From contig NC_134015.1 in assembly GCF_040712315.1 (NCBI RefSeq), forward strand, positions 2,392,445-2,456,444: 64,000 nucleotides of DNA, read 5' to 3'. This document shows positions 46,895 to 58,911 of the stretch, in pieces. The notes below the pieces were generated by a model. It searched no databases. It saw only the letters and a list, made by a program, of their open reading frames with translations, and was not told the DNA's origin. The stretch comes from Castanea sativa (taxonomy: Eukaryota; Streptophyta; Magnoliopsida; Fagales; Fagaceae). The translations under genes and the position numbers were made by a program. Each line of letters starts with the position of its first letter. Within the stretch, counting starts at the first letter, position 1.

Positions 46895-48560
46895 TTACAT
46901 TGTTCCATATTTAGCCAAATGCCTTCAAATCATACTTGTGAAAAGAGGAACAAGATCTAAATCAATGAAAAGGCGTACTAAGCTAAGGCACTTGAATCCA
47001 TGCATTATTGAAAATCCTTCTGGTTGTGTTATTAGTATACCTATAAGCTGAGATTTTTTTTTTCTTTAAGCCTATTGGTTGATTTTGAGATTAAAAAAAC
47101 TCTCTTTTTGGCTTGATAATGAGAAGATTGATGGAACTCTTGTCGCACCAGATGGATTGGAAGCATGGTCGGCAAAAACTAGTATGCAAGAGAGTCTGAT
47201 CTTCATAAGTATCAGGGGATGTTATTGCACAGGGTTGGTCTTATAAATGGCAGATGAGAGAAATGGTGGAATATTCATGGCAGGCATGACAAAGTGAGCC
47301 TTTATATTTATTTCTAATCATACCTCATTAATGTTGACATCCTATATTAATGGAATAAATCTTGATGATGCTTTAAGACGTAAACAAAAGTAGCTAGAAA
47401 ATTAATTTGGAAGTTAAAACTTTGTAGAAGTTCTTCCATTGAAGTTTTTAACTTATGCCATAAGTTTTGCTTCTAGTTCTGGTTTGAAAGTAAGGGGAGT
47501 TGAGTTAAGATCAGCCCCAGGTTTCATTTTGGATTTGGTCATTTTCAGAATGTCCATTTAGAACTTGTTGATAGTCCTAACATGATGTAGAATAGACTGC
47601 TATGGTCGTTCTGGACTCTCATGCGCACCTGAAATCATCACGCAAGGCAAAAGGGCAGTAGTAGAAATCATGGGCCTCACAATCAGAATAGCGTGAAATT
47701 TGGCAGGCTGAAGCAAAACGGCATTTTAAGCAATATTGGTTACTTTGCCACGAGGTACCCCTGAAAATGGCGAATTCTTTCATTTAGGCCCCGAAAACTA
47801 CATTTTGCCGTTTATAGTAATTTTTGTTTCCTGCATAACTTTTTGCTCAAAAGTCAAAATAAGGTCCCACTTGTTATGGGACAACCCTTAAGGTTAGTAG
47901 TTTATGATTCTGCATTAAACTCAAATTTTCCATTTTTGGTAAATATTAGTATTTTGTCACCTAATCACATAATTAATGCAAATTAGGGTTTTAGACGTTT
48001 TTCTTAGTATTTATATGTTTTGTAGCCGTCAAAAGCAGTTTAGACTATTATCAATAAACATAGACTTTTTGTCAAATTCTTTCTCTGATAGATTCTAGTT
48101 TATCTCCTTGTGGATTTAGGGAATCCACTTGTGGATTTTAGGTTTACTACCAAAAGCTAATAGTCTAGTTTTTGTTCCATCAAGAGAGCATCGTGTGTGC
48201 TTTCTTCAAGCTTCTGCGATATCACAACACTTATGGAATTCACTTGGAGGAGAGAAATAATGTGAAAATATACAATTCATTCATATCCACTAGCATATTA
48301 TTCCACAAGCTCTCAAATCCTGGTTCTTGTCTTCCCTATGTATTTCCTATTCTAAAAATGTCTTACTGTTTGGGTTTAAACCTTTGATACAGGTGATGAT
48401 TTTATTGGAATACAATGTGGATATAAGGAATGTTACATGCATTTACTATTCTCAAAGGGTAATACCGATTTTTGGTTTATTGGTCTAAGCTACTGCATGG
48501 TATCCCTTTTGCATGGAGTTCTGATTGTTTAAGGAGTACAAGAAATCTATACAGGTACTG
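46895..48560 (+). pseudogene. Polygalacturonase-like relic B1, split by an LTR
   Basis: The order is the same as relic A but with the first exon deleted: the text jumps from GCATTATT to GAAAATCCTTCTGG near 47,008, removing the DGV...SKAF part. A KIDGTLVAPDGLEAWSAKTS-like piece follows at about 47,128-47,180. An LTR-like element interrupts at 47,583. Afterwards comes GDDFIGIQCGYKE near 48,391, where the Cys after the catalytic GDD is replaced by Phe. Nothing downstream of this piece is kept before the next relic starts. It is clearly nonfunctional. Confidence 0.75.
47583..48182 (+). mobile_element. LTR-like insertion in relic B1 (TGATG...CATCA)
   Basis: The 600-bp stretch starts TGATGTAGAATAGAC and ends TTTTTGTTCCATCA, with 5-bp inverted ends. 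It is absent from relic A, where the flanking text is nearly continuous. About 70 further bases after the LTR end (to about 48,250) are also foreign, perhaps a remnant of the retrotransposon interior. A TATTTATATG box lies near 48,008 and an AATAAA signal near 48,052, fitting an LTR promoter and polyadenylation region. Confidence 0.65.
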
Positions 48561-50440
48561 CTTCACCTGCATCATCTATACATACCTCTTTACTAATTAT
48601 TGAGATTTGAGACAAAAAGCTATCAAAAAGTCCAAGTTTTGGTTTAAAAAGATTGAAACAAAATGCCATCTTCCTTTGTAGTATAGTCAAATTAAGGTAA
48701 TTGGCTTGTACTTCAATGTACTGTGTGTAGACCCCACTCTGTTAAAAGAGAATTTGTTATATATGTAGCCAAATATCTTCAAATCCATATTCTTATAATG
48801 AAAAGGCATACTCAGTTAAGGCCATGCTAAAGCATGAATTCCTCTAGGGTAATTAAGATTGTGTTTTTCATTATCATTTTAGCTATCTTAGTTCCTTTCA
48901 TTTAGGGAAAATTTCCTAGGCCCACATGACAGAAGCATTTGCATGCATTATTTAGAAAATCAAAACCATGTTCCCTTCCTCATGTGGCTTTAACCTCAAG
49001 TAAAAGAGGTACTTCTACTATTACCAATATTGTTTTCAATGTACTTTCCATTGCTGCTGTTGGGGATGGTGTTATTGATGACTCCAAAGCATTCAAGAAT
49101 ACAGCCTGCAATGCTTCTTGTCCCTCCTAAATATTCCTACGGGGTAGAGTGTACAATTATCAAAGGGCCTTTTGAATCCCATCTCATCTTTCAGGTTGTG
49201 TTATCAGTATGGCTATAAGGTGAGTTTTTTTTTTTTCTTTAAGCCTGTTGATTGTTTTAATGATGAAAAACTCGCTTCGGGGCCTAATAATGAGAAGATT
49301 GCAGTGACTCTTATGGCACCAGATGGACTTGATGCAGCATCACCAAAAACTAGTAAGCAAGAGTGGCTGGTCTTCAGAAGTATCAAGGGGAATGTCATTA
49401 CTAGGGGCTGGTCTTATATATGGCAGAGGAGAGAAATGGTGGAATCTTCTTGGCAGGCCTGATAAAGTAAGGCATTTTAATTTCTAATATTACCTCATCA
49501 ATGTTGACATCTTATATTAATAGTATAAATATAGAGGATTTTTAAGACAAACAAAAGTAACTACAGATTATTTTTTGGAAGTTAAGCTCTGTTGAAATTC
49601 TTTCATTGAAGTTTTTAACTAATGCAGGACATGATTTTCGCTTCTAGTTCCGATTTGAAATTAAGTGGACTTTTATGAACAGCCCCAGGTTTCATTTTGG
49701 ATTGATCAGTCAAAATGTCCATTTGGAATGGCATAGCAAATAATGACCTGATAGAATGCAGTGTATTAGAAAACTTCATTGTTTGTCTTTCTTTGTCGTA
49801 GAAAAAGTCAGAGGTTACAAAAGCCTAGACAAAGGTTTCAATTTGCACAAATTTTAATCTGCTTTTGCTTAATTAAGTGGCGGAAAATCGACTAGTCACT
49901 TTTTCTGACTGATCCTTCTACCTGTGCAGCATTGGCAGTCTTGGTACAGATAAATCTCGAGCTTGTATTCCGAACTTCACACAGTGAGGGACTCAATCAT
50001 CAAACACTCTACTAATGGTGTTCAGATCAAAACATGGCTAGGTGGCTCAGGTTTTGTATCCAAGTAGCGTTCCAAAACATTCACATGGACTTTGTTCAAA
50101 ACCCAATTATTTGAACCAATGCTACCTCCTCGGTAAAAAGTTCGCCAATCATACTTCTGTACTTTGCGTTTTTGGTACATGGACAATTGGACATGGTTCG
50201 AAACCCAATTATAAAAACCAATACCACTGCCTCACTGAAAAGTTCCCCGATCATACTTTCATACATATATGGTACTTTTGACATAAAAAAGCCCACCTAT
50301 GAACATTGCTTGCAGTGATTCAAAGCCATGCAGAAATGTTGACACTTTTGAGAGTGACATAGCTTCCCTGCCCAAGGAAAGAAACATATGAATCCATTTT
50401 GCTGGAAAGCTTATGGCAGAATTCACACAAGTACTCTTCC
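48480..50440 (+). pseudogene. Polygalacturonase-like relic B2
   Basis: This relic keeps the best N-terminus: FNVLSIAAVGDGVIDDSKAF at 49,032-49,091, the standard start of the mature GH28 domain, which in relic A is cut. A deletion or frameshift follows (NTACNASCPS). The next piece, DEKLASGPNNEKIAVTLMAP and then SKQEWLVFRSI, is at 49,262-49,400. Then VITRGWSYIWQRREMVESSWQA ends in a stop at 49,460. The segment containing GDD is absent. The C-terminal region starts near 49,930 with SIGSLGTDKSRAC, which keeps the GSLG motif lost in A, but stops follow near 49,983 and 50,066. The repeated SKPNYLNQY-type piece appears twice near 50,100 and 50,200. It is nonfunctional. Confidence 0.75.
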
Positions 50441-51720
50441 ACCAGTTACCTGACACCCAAAGAAGTTAGCATGAGTAGATGATGATTATGGTGATCGGTG
50501 TTAAATAATAAGCTGTAATCATGACAAGTTGATTTTGAGAATGATTAAAGGCCTTCAAGGTCAGTCTTCTTGTTAAGGTCAAGGGTCAAATCTCGACACT
50601 CAGAATGTTTAGAGCATGTCATTGAGCAATAGGGGTTTTATGAGTTGTTTGATGCATTTCTTTTGTGGAAATGATATTTGTTTATTTACCTAAGAACCAA
50701 AAAAGACCGGCTGGTGATGTTTCTGAAATATTGTTTGCAAAAGCAAATCAAACTCATTATCCAATTATTACTTTTCTTCTTGGCATAGTTTTTGTCTTTT
50801 TTGGACTTCTTGATGAATTAAGTATATAATTCTTTTCAATTGGCATATTTTCACTTGATAAGTGAATTGTCTACGAGAGTATGTAGTTGTGTAACATATT
50901 CATAGGAGGGATATTTTCTTCCATGAAAATAATCCCATTCTATGCATTGGCATGTTTTTGGATTCATTGTCAAAGACCAGAGCATTTTCTTCATTCAGTG
51001 AGAATATTTGTGTACCAATAGTTATCAAGTTGAAATGATGCTTAAGTACTGCAACTAGTATAGGGTAGTGTGCTAAATCACCATGTATAGAGTAGTGTTA
51101 AGAAATAGTTTCATGTCATTTTTATTTATTTATCTTATAATTTTTACTAGCTTTATAAGGTATGGAGCTAACAAAGTTACCTTTTTGAGTTCCACTTGTC
51201 ATTTCGGTAATATTTTTAATCCCCCATCAATTTATACAAATTTTTTATTAGCTAGATCCCACAATAACTCATCCAAAATTAGTTGGTGTCAAAATATTTC
51301 ATATTCCTTACCAAATTAAAACGTCTTCTAGTACTGTGTTGACTATCTTGCTTCAAATCCAATCAAAACGGGTTAACCATTATAATTGAATTTATCATTG
51401 AAATGGTTCTCAAAAAAAAAAAAAAAGTTATCATTAAAATCACTTCTTTACCTTTTTTTTTTGTGGAAACAAATCACTTCTTTACCTATCAACAATTACT
51501 CGCCACACCTATCAAAAAAAAAAAATAAAAACAATTACTCGCCACATTGTTAGTGAATATTTTTATGTACCTAAACTTATATTACAATTACTCACGACAT
51601 TGTTAGTGAATATTTTTACTTACCTAAACTTATATTTGGCGATTTGATTGCAATTGAAATCTGTCACTCACATGATAAATGCTTTCACGGCACCTATATA
51701 TATATAGATATATAGTTCTG
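50441..51720. other. End of block B and gene-free spacer
   Basis: Sequence to about 51,055 matches the end of block A (to 11,180). The remainder is AT-rich with a short repeated motif around AACAATTACTCGCCACA near 51,490, 51,530 and 51,586. No gene is seen. Confidence 0.45.
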
Positions 51721-51724
51721 TTAA

Positions 51725-52283
51725 AACTTTGCTGTATTGAGATTTGAACCCTGCTTCATTCTTGTCTGAATTCCTCATATTGAGGCTTCTGTTAGCTTAT
51801 TTCATTTGAGGTTGGAGTAGGTTTGGAGATAAACCTTTAAACTCCTCTTATTTCTTTTTAATAGATAGGAATTTTGAAAATATAACCGTTGGATTGCATG
51901 TTCTTATTATATTCTACTTGAGATAAAAAAAATTAATAGCTATGTTATTAATCAATGTTTAAATTTCAAGTTTTTGTAGTCTAAATTAAGCATAAAAAAT
52001 AAATTTATGGATCGAATAGTAAATAACATTCAATTAGTATGAAATTTGACATGCATGTTAAAAACATAAAAAATATACAATTTAACTCTTAAAATTTCAA
52101 ATTTTACTTTCTCAACAAAAAAAAAAATCAAAAAAAAAAAATCAAAATTCACAATTTAAGGCTTAGATTTTCAAAATTCACATCTAAAATTTGTCCATGT
52201 TGGTTTTAGTAGCAGCTCCAGTAGCTCTGTTTTTACTCTAGCATTTTACCTGTTTTAGGATGGATGCTCTTGTTTTTGCATTG

Positions 52284-52317
<34 letters not shown>

Positions 52318-52450
52318 CTTCTTGATTTGTTTAATGAAAGTTACTGATTTATCAAAAAAGTTATTCACAATCTCTTTCATTTATTTTGTGTTTCTTTTAG
52401 ACTAACTTGTATGTATTATTTTATGCATTCATACTAAAGTTTACATTTTT
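51725..52450 (+). repeat. Direct repeat R, copy 2
   Basis: Counterpart of 46,562-46,890. The first part (GCTGTATTGAGATTTGAACC to TTATTTCATTTG) and second part (AGCAGCTCCAGTAGCTCTG onward) are separated by an AT-rich insertion at about 51,815-52,205. A GT microsatellite at 52,288-52,316 lies in the second part, at a position where copy 1 has none. Confidence 0.7.
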
Positions 52451-52676
52451 TGTTATTTAAGTTGCAGTGTTTTAGTGAGCATGTATGATAGCCTACTAAG
52501 TGTTGGCAAGGGAATAAGAAACCTGCCCCCAAACCCAGTCCATAGACTATTTTAACCTTCCTTCTTGCAAACCAAATTCTTAACAAAAGACTAGAATTTC
52601 TATTTGCTGTGCCTAAATTTTTTGTTTACTGTTTCAGTGTTTATCTCCGAGTTTATCGGGAACAAATTATTACTTA

Positions 52677-53150
52677 GGCCTCGTCCGTTTGGAGTGAAAA
52701 TAGAGAGGATGGAAAACAAAGAGAGGAAAACAGACATTTTCCACTGTTCGTTTGGAGAGAAAACAAAGGAAAGTGGAAAGCCGGGAGGAAAATTTTCCTC
52801 CCGAGCCCACAAATATTTTCCTCCCAAATTGGGAGGAAAACTGTGGGAGAAAACTTTGGGATGGGGGCTTTTTCAACATTGCTGAACGTTTTTTTTTCTT
52901 CTTCAACGTTACTGAACGTTCTTTTTTTTTTTTTTATAACATTACCTGAACATTTTATATCATGTACTGAGTACAAATAAATCTATTTTTTACATATTAT
53001 GTAACAAGGGTATAATAGTCAATTTATATAAATTACATTTTTCACCCTCCCACTTCTCCACCCCTCCAACCGGACACACAAGAGGAAAAACTAAATATTT
53101 TTCATCCTCCCACTTTTCCACCCCTCCAACCGAACAGACTCTTAGTAATA
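52677..53150. mobile_element. Terminal-inverted-repeat element (MITE-like)
   Basis: The left end reads AGGCCTCGTCCGTTTGGAG and the right end CTCCAACCGAACAGACTCTT, a degenerate reverse complement. The interior has purine-rich GGAGGAAAA words mirrored by TTTTCCTCC words. The last 60 bases carry two near-identical copies of CACCCTCCCACTTCTCCACC. It is related in its ends to the elements at 39,580 and 58,912. Confidence 0.5.
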
Positions 53151-53429
53151 TACTGTGGAGTCCTGGTTGTTTTAAGGAGTCCTATTATCACCTATGAGAC
53201 CAATGTACAAGAAATCTATATCGGACCTTCAAGTAAGGCCATTTAGAAACTTGACTACAAGGTACATGTGTGGTTCTCATCGTAGACATCAAAACCAATA
53301 ATTGTGGCCCCAAAAAAAAAAATGTAAGGTTCAACAATTCTTGTGGAGTTGAAGAATTGAAATTGAGTCCAACATCTTTACAAAATAATCAACTCAATGA
53401 TTGAGTCCAGCCAATGCACTTAATGGGCC

Positions 53430-53840
53430 TTGCAATTGGGCCAAAAATGTTAACAAATGACCTTTGCAAGCTAGGAAGAGGAAAATTACAAAGACAATTG
53501 AGTTAAAAAAGAGTCGAAAGCTAGGACACTGAAAAAATTCCTTTTATTTTGGTTCCAAAAGTAAGAGAAATTTTATTTGAAACCCTATGATTTAAGGGTG
53601 TAACAAATTAGACATGAAAGTTTCAAATGTAACAAATTAAATCTTGAAGTTTCAAGAAAGCCACAAATTAACCTTAACTCATTTAAGTGGAATGAAATTG
53701 TGTTTTAGTTTAATATGGATTGAAGGTTTAATTTGTTAGCTTTTCAAATGCTTAAAGTTTAAATTGTTATTTTTGAAACAATAGTATTTAACTTGTTACA
53801 TTTCTAAATTATAGGATCTAAAATATAATTTTCTTTTTAA
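53430..53840. repeat. Dispersed repeat, copy 2 (pair with 13,860-14,310)
   Basis: The same order of motifs as the copy at 13,860: GGGCCAAAAATGTTAACAAATG, then AACAAATTAAATCTTGAAG, then the complementary TTTAATTTGTTA. It abuts the tandem array that starts near 53,833. No coding is seen. Confidence 0.5.
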
Positions 53841-56800
53841 TATAATTTGGAATGAGATTGAGATTATATTTTTTTTAATAAATTCAAATTTAAAATAGGG
53901 TAAATTACAATTTACCTACCTGTGGCTTAGTTGAAATTTAAGTTGTCTATCTGTGGTTTAAAATTTGACACTTTACTCACTTGAGGTTATCTTTATCTTT
54001 TTTTCTTTCTTTCTTTTCGTATGATACTTTACTTTCAAGAAATCAAGTACTAGGTAAATTTTTTTTCCACTTTTTTTTCTTTTGTAAATTTTGTATTATT
54101 AAGTGGATTATAAATATTTAAAATAGTAATTAGTATTTTGCGTACATAATTATTGAATCTTCAACAAATATTTATAGATTAACACATATTACTCTTAAAT
54201 ATAGTCACTCTAAGATTTGAATATGATCTAATAGTATTTTAGAACTTAACAATTCGATAAGTTATCTCTCCTTAAGAAAAATAAAATAAATAAAAAGTTG
54301 AGTTTGAAATGAGTTTGGATTCATTAATAAGTATATGTAAAACAAATTTGAGATTAAACTGCTAAAATTTAATATAATTTGGAATGAGATTGAGATTTAT
54401 ATATTTTTTAATAAATTCAAATTTAAAATAGTGTAAATTGCAATTTATCCCCTTGTGGTTTGGTCAAAATTTAAGTTGTCTACCTGTGGTTTGAAATTTG
54501 ACACTTTCCCTACCTGATGTTATCGTTATCTTTTTTTTTTTTTTTTTTTTTCATTTTGTATGGTACTTTATATTCAAGAAATCAAGTATAGGGTAGATTT
54601 TTTTTATTTCAATTTTCTTTCTTTTGTAAATTTTATATTATTAAGTGGATTATAAATATTTAAGATAGTAATTAGTATTTAGCCTACATAATTATAGAAT
54701 CTTGAAGAAATATTTATAGATTAATTAATATTACTCTTAAATATAGTCATTCTAATATTTGAATGTGATCTAATAGTATTTTAGAACTTAACAGTTCGAT
54801 AAGTTCTCTTTTAAGAAATAAAATAAATAAAAAAGTTGAGTTTGAAATGAATTTGGATTCACTATTATATCTGAAACAAAATTGAGATTAAATTGATAAA
54901 ATTTAATATAATTTGGAACAAGATTGAGATTTATATATTTTTTTAATAAATTCAAATTTAAAATAGGGTAAATTACAATTTATCTACTTGTTGTTTGGTC
55001 GAAATTTAAGTTGCCTACATGTAATTTGAAATTTGACCATTTACTCACTTAAGGTCATCTTTATCTTTTTTTATCTTTTTTTTTTTTTGTATGGTACGTT
55101 ACTTTCAAGAAATTAAGTAATAGGTAAAAAAAAAAAAAAACTCACTTTTTTTTTTCTTTTGTAAATTTTGTATTATTATGTAGATTATAAATATTTAAGA
55201 TAATAATTAGTATTTTGCATACATAATTATAGAATCTTCAACAAATATTTATAGATTAATACATATTACTCTTAAAATAGTCACTCTAAGATTTAAATGT
55301 GATCTAATAGTATTTTAGAACTTAACAATTCGATACGTTATCTCTTTTTTAGAAAAATAAAATAAATAAATAGTTGAGTTTGAAATGAGTTTGGATTCAT
55401 TAATAAATATATGTGAAAAAAATTGGAGATTAAATTTCTAAAATTTAATATAATTTGGAACGAGATTGAGATTTATAATTTTTTTTAAAAATTCAAATTT
55501 AAAATAGGGTAAATTACAATTTACCTACCTGTGTTTTGATCGAAATTTAAATTGTCTATCTGTGATTTGAAATTTGACACTTTACCTACCTGGTGTTATC
55601 CTTATCTTTTTTTTTTTTTATATGGTACTTTACTTTCAAGTAATCAAGCATAGGGAAAAAAAAATTTAGCTTTTTTTTTGTTGTAAATTTTGTATTATTA
55701 AGTGGATTATAAATATTTAAGATAGTAATTAGTGTTTTGCCTACATTATTATAGAATCTTCAACAAATATTTATAGATTAATACATATTACTCTTAAATA
55801 TAGTCACTCTAAGATTTGAATGTGAACTATTTTAGAACTTAACAGTTTGATAAGTTATCTCTTTTTAAGGAAAAAAAAAATTGAGTTTGAAATGAGTTTG
55901 GATTCATTAATAAATATATGTGAAACAAATTTGAGATTAAATTGCTAAATTCTATATATATATACATATATATATAAAATAAGTGATGCAGAGAGAAACT
56001 ACAATTGCAATTCTAAATTAGAATTCTAATCTATATTGTGCCACGTGTCAATGTAAATATAAAATTGGAGTCTGATTTTCCTGCATCTGTTGTAATTCCG
56101 ATGTGTTTTTTTTTTCCACACTCGTGTATCTTCAGGTTCACCTCCATTTTCCACACCCACGTATCAGGTTCACCTTTCTTTTCCACATCCACGTATTTTC
56201 AGGTTTACCTCCCTTTTTCCATACCGATTCAGGGTCCTTAATATACAGCTCCCTTTTTCTTCAATCAATGCTATGGAATTTTAAAAGAATCTCTCGGTAT
56301 AAATGATGCATGTATTTGGGTATTTTTGTATCTTATATAAGAAGAGGTTCTCCAAATATTCCGATTGTACTTGTCTTTACAATTTTCATGGTCTTGGTTT
56401 ATGCTCTGCAAAACGAATTCCAACCATTCCTAAGGTTTGATTACTGCTTCTTTCATCTACCTATATTGTCGTTCCTTTTTGTGTAAATTTTTTATTGTTT
56501 AATTATATAATTTTGTGGTTTTCCTATGATTGATGTTGCATGTTTATTTTCTTTCATTTGCCTATACTTTCTTTCCTTTTTGTCAATAATTTTTATTGTT
56601 TGATTATAAAATTGTTTTGTTTTCCTATCATTGATGTTGCATATTTTTTTTCTTTTTCATAACATGTTATCAGCACGAGTCTCTACCCAATTTCGAAAGG
56701 AAGTTGTAATCTCATTATTCTTTAAATATCAAAGATTATTTGTGTAGTTTTCTCAGCTCACTATAAGTTTTCTTATAAGGAATTAGTACTTATCCTATTT

Positions 56801-57880
56801 GTTTCTCTTTAAGTTTTATGCTCTTAATTTTAATGATTTTTAATTGATTAAATTTTTTTTTATAGGATTCACGTTATTCTATTGTTATATATTGTTATGA
56901 GATGTACGCTCACATTTAATTGATTAAAATATTTTTCTAAAAATGGTTTGTGATAAAGCAATTTAATCATAGCTATATGTACCGTGTATGAATCAATCTT
57001 GAATATATATGTCTATGTAGCATTCTTTCATTAGAATTTTGTATGATAAAAATATTTGTTAAAAAATTACATAATGCTAAGTTTTATTAAACATGAATAA
57101 ACGAAGTCTTTTAAACATGACTAAACTCATGATTAGTAAATAAAATAAAATAAAACCAATAATATCACTTAGATAATAAAATGCAATATATTTATTTCTA
57201 TTGTTTTATTAAATTATATCCATTCCCATGCGATAGCATGAGTTACATGCTAGTTAATATAATTTGGAACGAGATTGAGATTTATATATTTTTTAATATA
57301 TTCAAATTTAAATTAGGTAAATTACAATATAATTTACCCACCTGTGATTTAGTCAAAATTTAAGATGCCTACCTGTGGTTTGAAATTTGATACTTTACTC
57401 ACTTGAGGTTATCTTTATCCTTTTTTCTTTTTTTTTTTCTTTTTGTATGGTACTTTACTTTCTAGAAATCAAGTACTAGGTAATTTTTTTTAAATTTTTT
57501 TTTCTTTTGTAAATTTTGTATTATTAAGTGGATTATAAATATTTAAGATAGTAATTAGTATTTTGCCTACATAATTATAGAATCTTCAACAAATATTTAT
57601 AGATTAATACATATTACTCTTAAATATAGTCACTCTAAGATTTGAATGTGAACTAGTAGTATTTTAGAACTTAACAATTCGATAAGTTATCTCTTTTTAA
57701 GAAAAATAAAATAAATGAAAAGTTGAGTTTGAAATGAGTTTGGATTCATTAATATATGTGAAACAAATTTAAGATTAAATTGCTAAAATTTATTATAATT
57801 TGTTACAAGATTGAGATTTATATATTTTTTAATAAATTCAAATTTAAAATAGGGTAAATTACAATTTATCCACCTAATAA
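53833..57880 (+). repeat. Tandem satellite-like array, unit about 530 bp
   Basis: Five full units and one partial unit repeat the same series: ATAATTTGGAACGAGATTGAG, GGGTAAATTACAATTTA, CTACCTGTGGTTTG, TATGGTACTTTACTTTCAAG, ATTAAGTGGATTATAAATA, ATAGTCACTCTAAGATTTG, AACTTAACAATTCGATAAG, TTGAGTTTGAAATGAG. The word GATTGAG falls at 53,856, 54,388, 54,922, 55,464, 57,273 and 57,809, giving spacings of 532, 534, 542, 506 (after removing the Helitron) and 536. A 1.3-kb Helitron interrupts the fourth unit. Units are diverged, chiefly in T-run lengths. Confidence 0.9.
55951..57253 (+). mobile_element. Non-autonomous Helitron inserted in the satellite array
   Basis: The element starts TCTATATATATATAC at 55,951 and ends ACATGCTAG at 57,253, followed by T. 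A hairpin CATGC-GATA-GCATG at 57,227-57,240 precedes CTAG by nine bases. Removing the 1,303 bp restores GCTAAAT-TTAATATAATTTGG, which is the junction seen between other array units, apart from one A. The base before TC is T rather than the usual A. The interior holds three near-repeats of CAGGTTCACCT with TTTTCCACA (56,130-56,210) and an exon-like AG|GTTTGATT junction near 56,433. No Rep/helicase is seen. Confidence 0.8.
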
Positions 57881-58738
57881 ATGCTCTCACCGCACCCCCT
57901 CACTCACACAACATTTTTACATAAAACAACAACAGTCTAGCCGATAACAATTTAGGCTAATTTCCATACATAAGCATTATACAGTCTATAGACTCTACTA
58001 GTAAAATTATATATTGATTTTATTTAACTCCAAAACCACACTAAAGAAATTTCTTTTCAATCAAATTCCTTTATTATATGTACTTCTTAAATTCTGTTAC
58101 TTTTTTAATTCTTAGGTACTCTTGAAGCACGGATAATAATTCTTCCTTCTCTCACATTCATGGTGAGGTCTATTCATTAAATTCATTATAGAATCCACCA
58201 TGATTGTGAGAGGAGGGAGCACAATTTCTCTGTGCTCCGAGTGTACCTAAGGATTTTCTCTTTTATAGATGCACATACCTAATGTTATGATAACAATGGA
58301 AAGCAAATAAAAAAATCATGACTTGTATTGCCTTCGTGTGGTAGATACTAAACGGTATGTATTGCCAAAAATACTATTCCGCCCTTCGCTACTTTTATAT
58401 ATTAGTGTAGATGATATGACCAACATGTAGCTACCCCTTCATTCAATACAAGCTCTCTTTCCCTAACCTAGCTTTCTTCTCACAAACTCTCTCTAACCAA
58501 CCAACCAAAACCTTCACACACTCTCTCGTTCCAAAGCTCTCTCATATGGAGCAGGAGGAGAATGGTAGGACTTTGTCTGACCTAAGGGAAACTGAGATCT
58601 GCTTGCTTGGACAACACAAGCTGGATGGTAACCGGAGTTATGTAGTGTTATGTGATTAAGGTCCTAGACCTTGAGGCTTGTACTCTGCCTTCTTATTTTT
58701 CTTGTCCTATATTCAAACAAAAACACAAGAAAAAGCAA
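57881..58738 (+). other. Spacer with possible small transcribed unit
   Basis: The stretch between the satellite array and the third NLR flank holds TTTTATATATTAG near 58,394, then a CT- and CCAA-rich leader-like stretch at 58,440-58,540 with repeated ACCAACCAACCAAAACC, then a 37-codon frame at 58,546-58,659. No other gene is seen. Confidence 0.4.
58546..58659 (+). CDS. Small hypothetical ORF, 37 codons
   Basis: The frame begins MEQEENGRTLSDLRE and ends SYVVLCD. It follows a CT-rich leader typical of plant 5' UTRs, with a TATA-like box about 150 bp upstream. I recognise no family, and no signal peptide or membrane segment is visible. It may be the first exon of a lost gene or chance; the leader is the main reason to list it. 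Confidence 0.2.
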   Translation: MEQEENGRTLSDLRETEICLLGQHKLDGNRSYVVLCD

Positions 58739-58911
58739 CCTTTGGCTTTGGCTTAGTCAATTAGGCCATTGCCTGAGGTACCTTACAAGAGAAAGACCCC
58801 AAATTTTAGTTTGAATGTTTGTTTTATTGAAACAATTATTAAATTAAATCTGCGGTTTGCTTGGATAGGGCCAGGTCTTAGGCTAAGCCAATTTGGCCAT
58901 CACTAAGGTTC

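Noticed and set aside
52604..52976. Overlapping open frames on both strands near 52,600-52,980
   Set aside because: They lie in a purine-rich terminal-repeat element with mirrored words, which leaves several frames open by composition.
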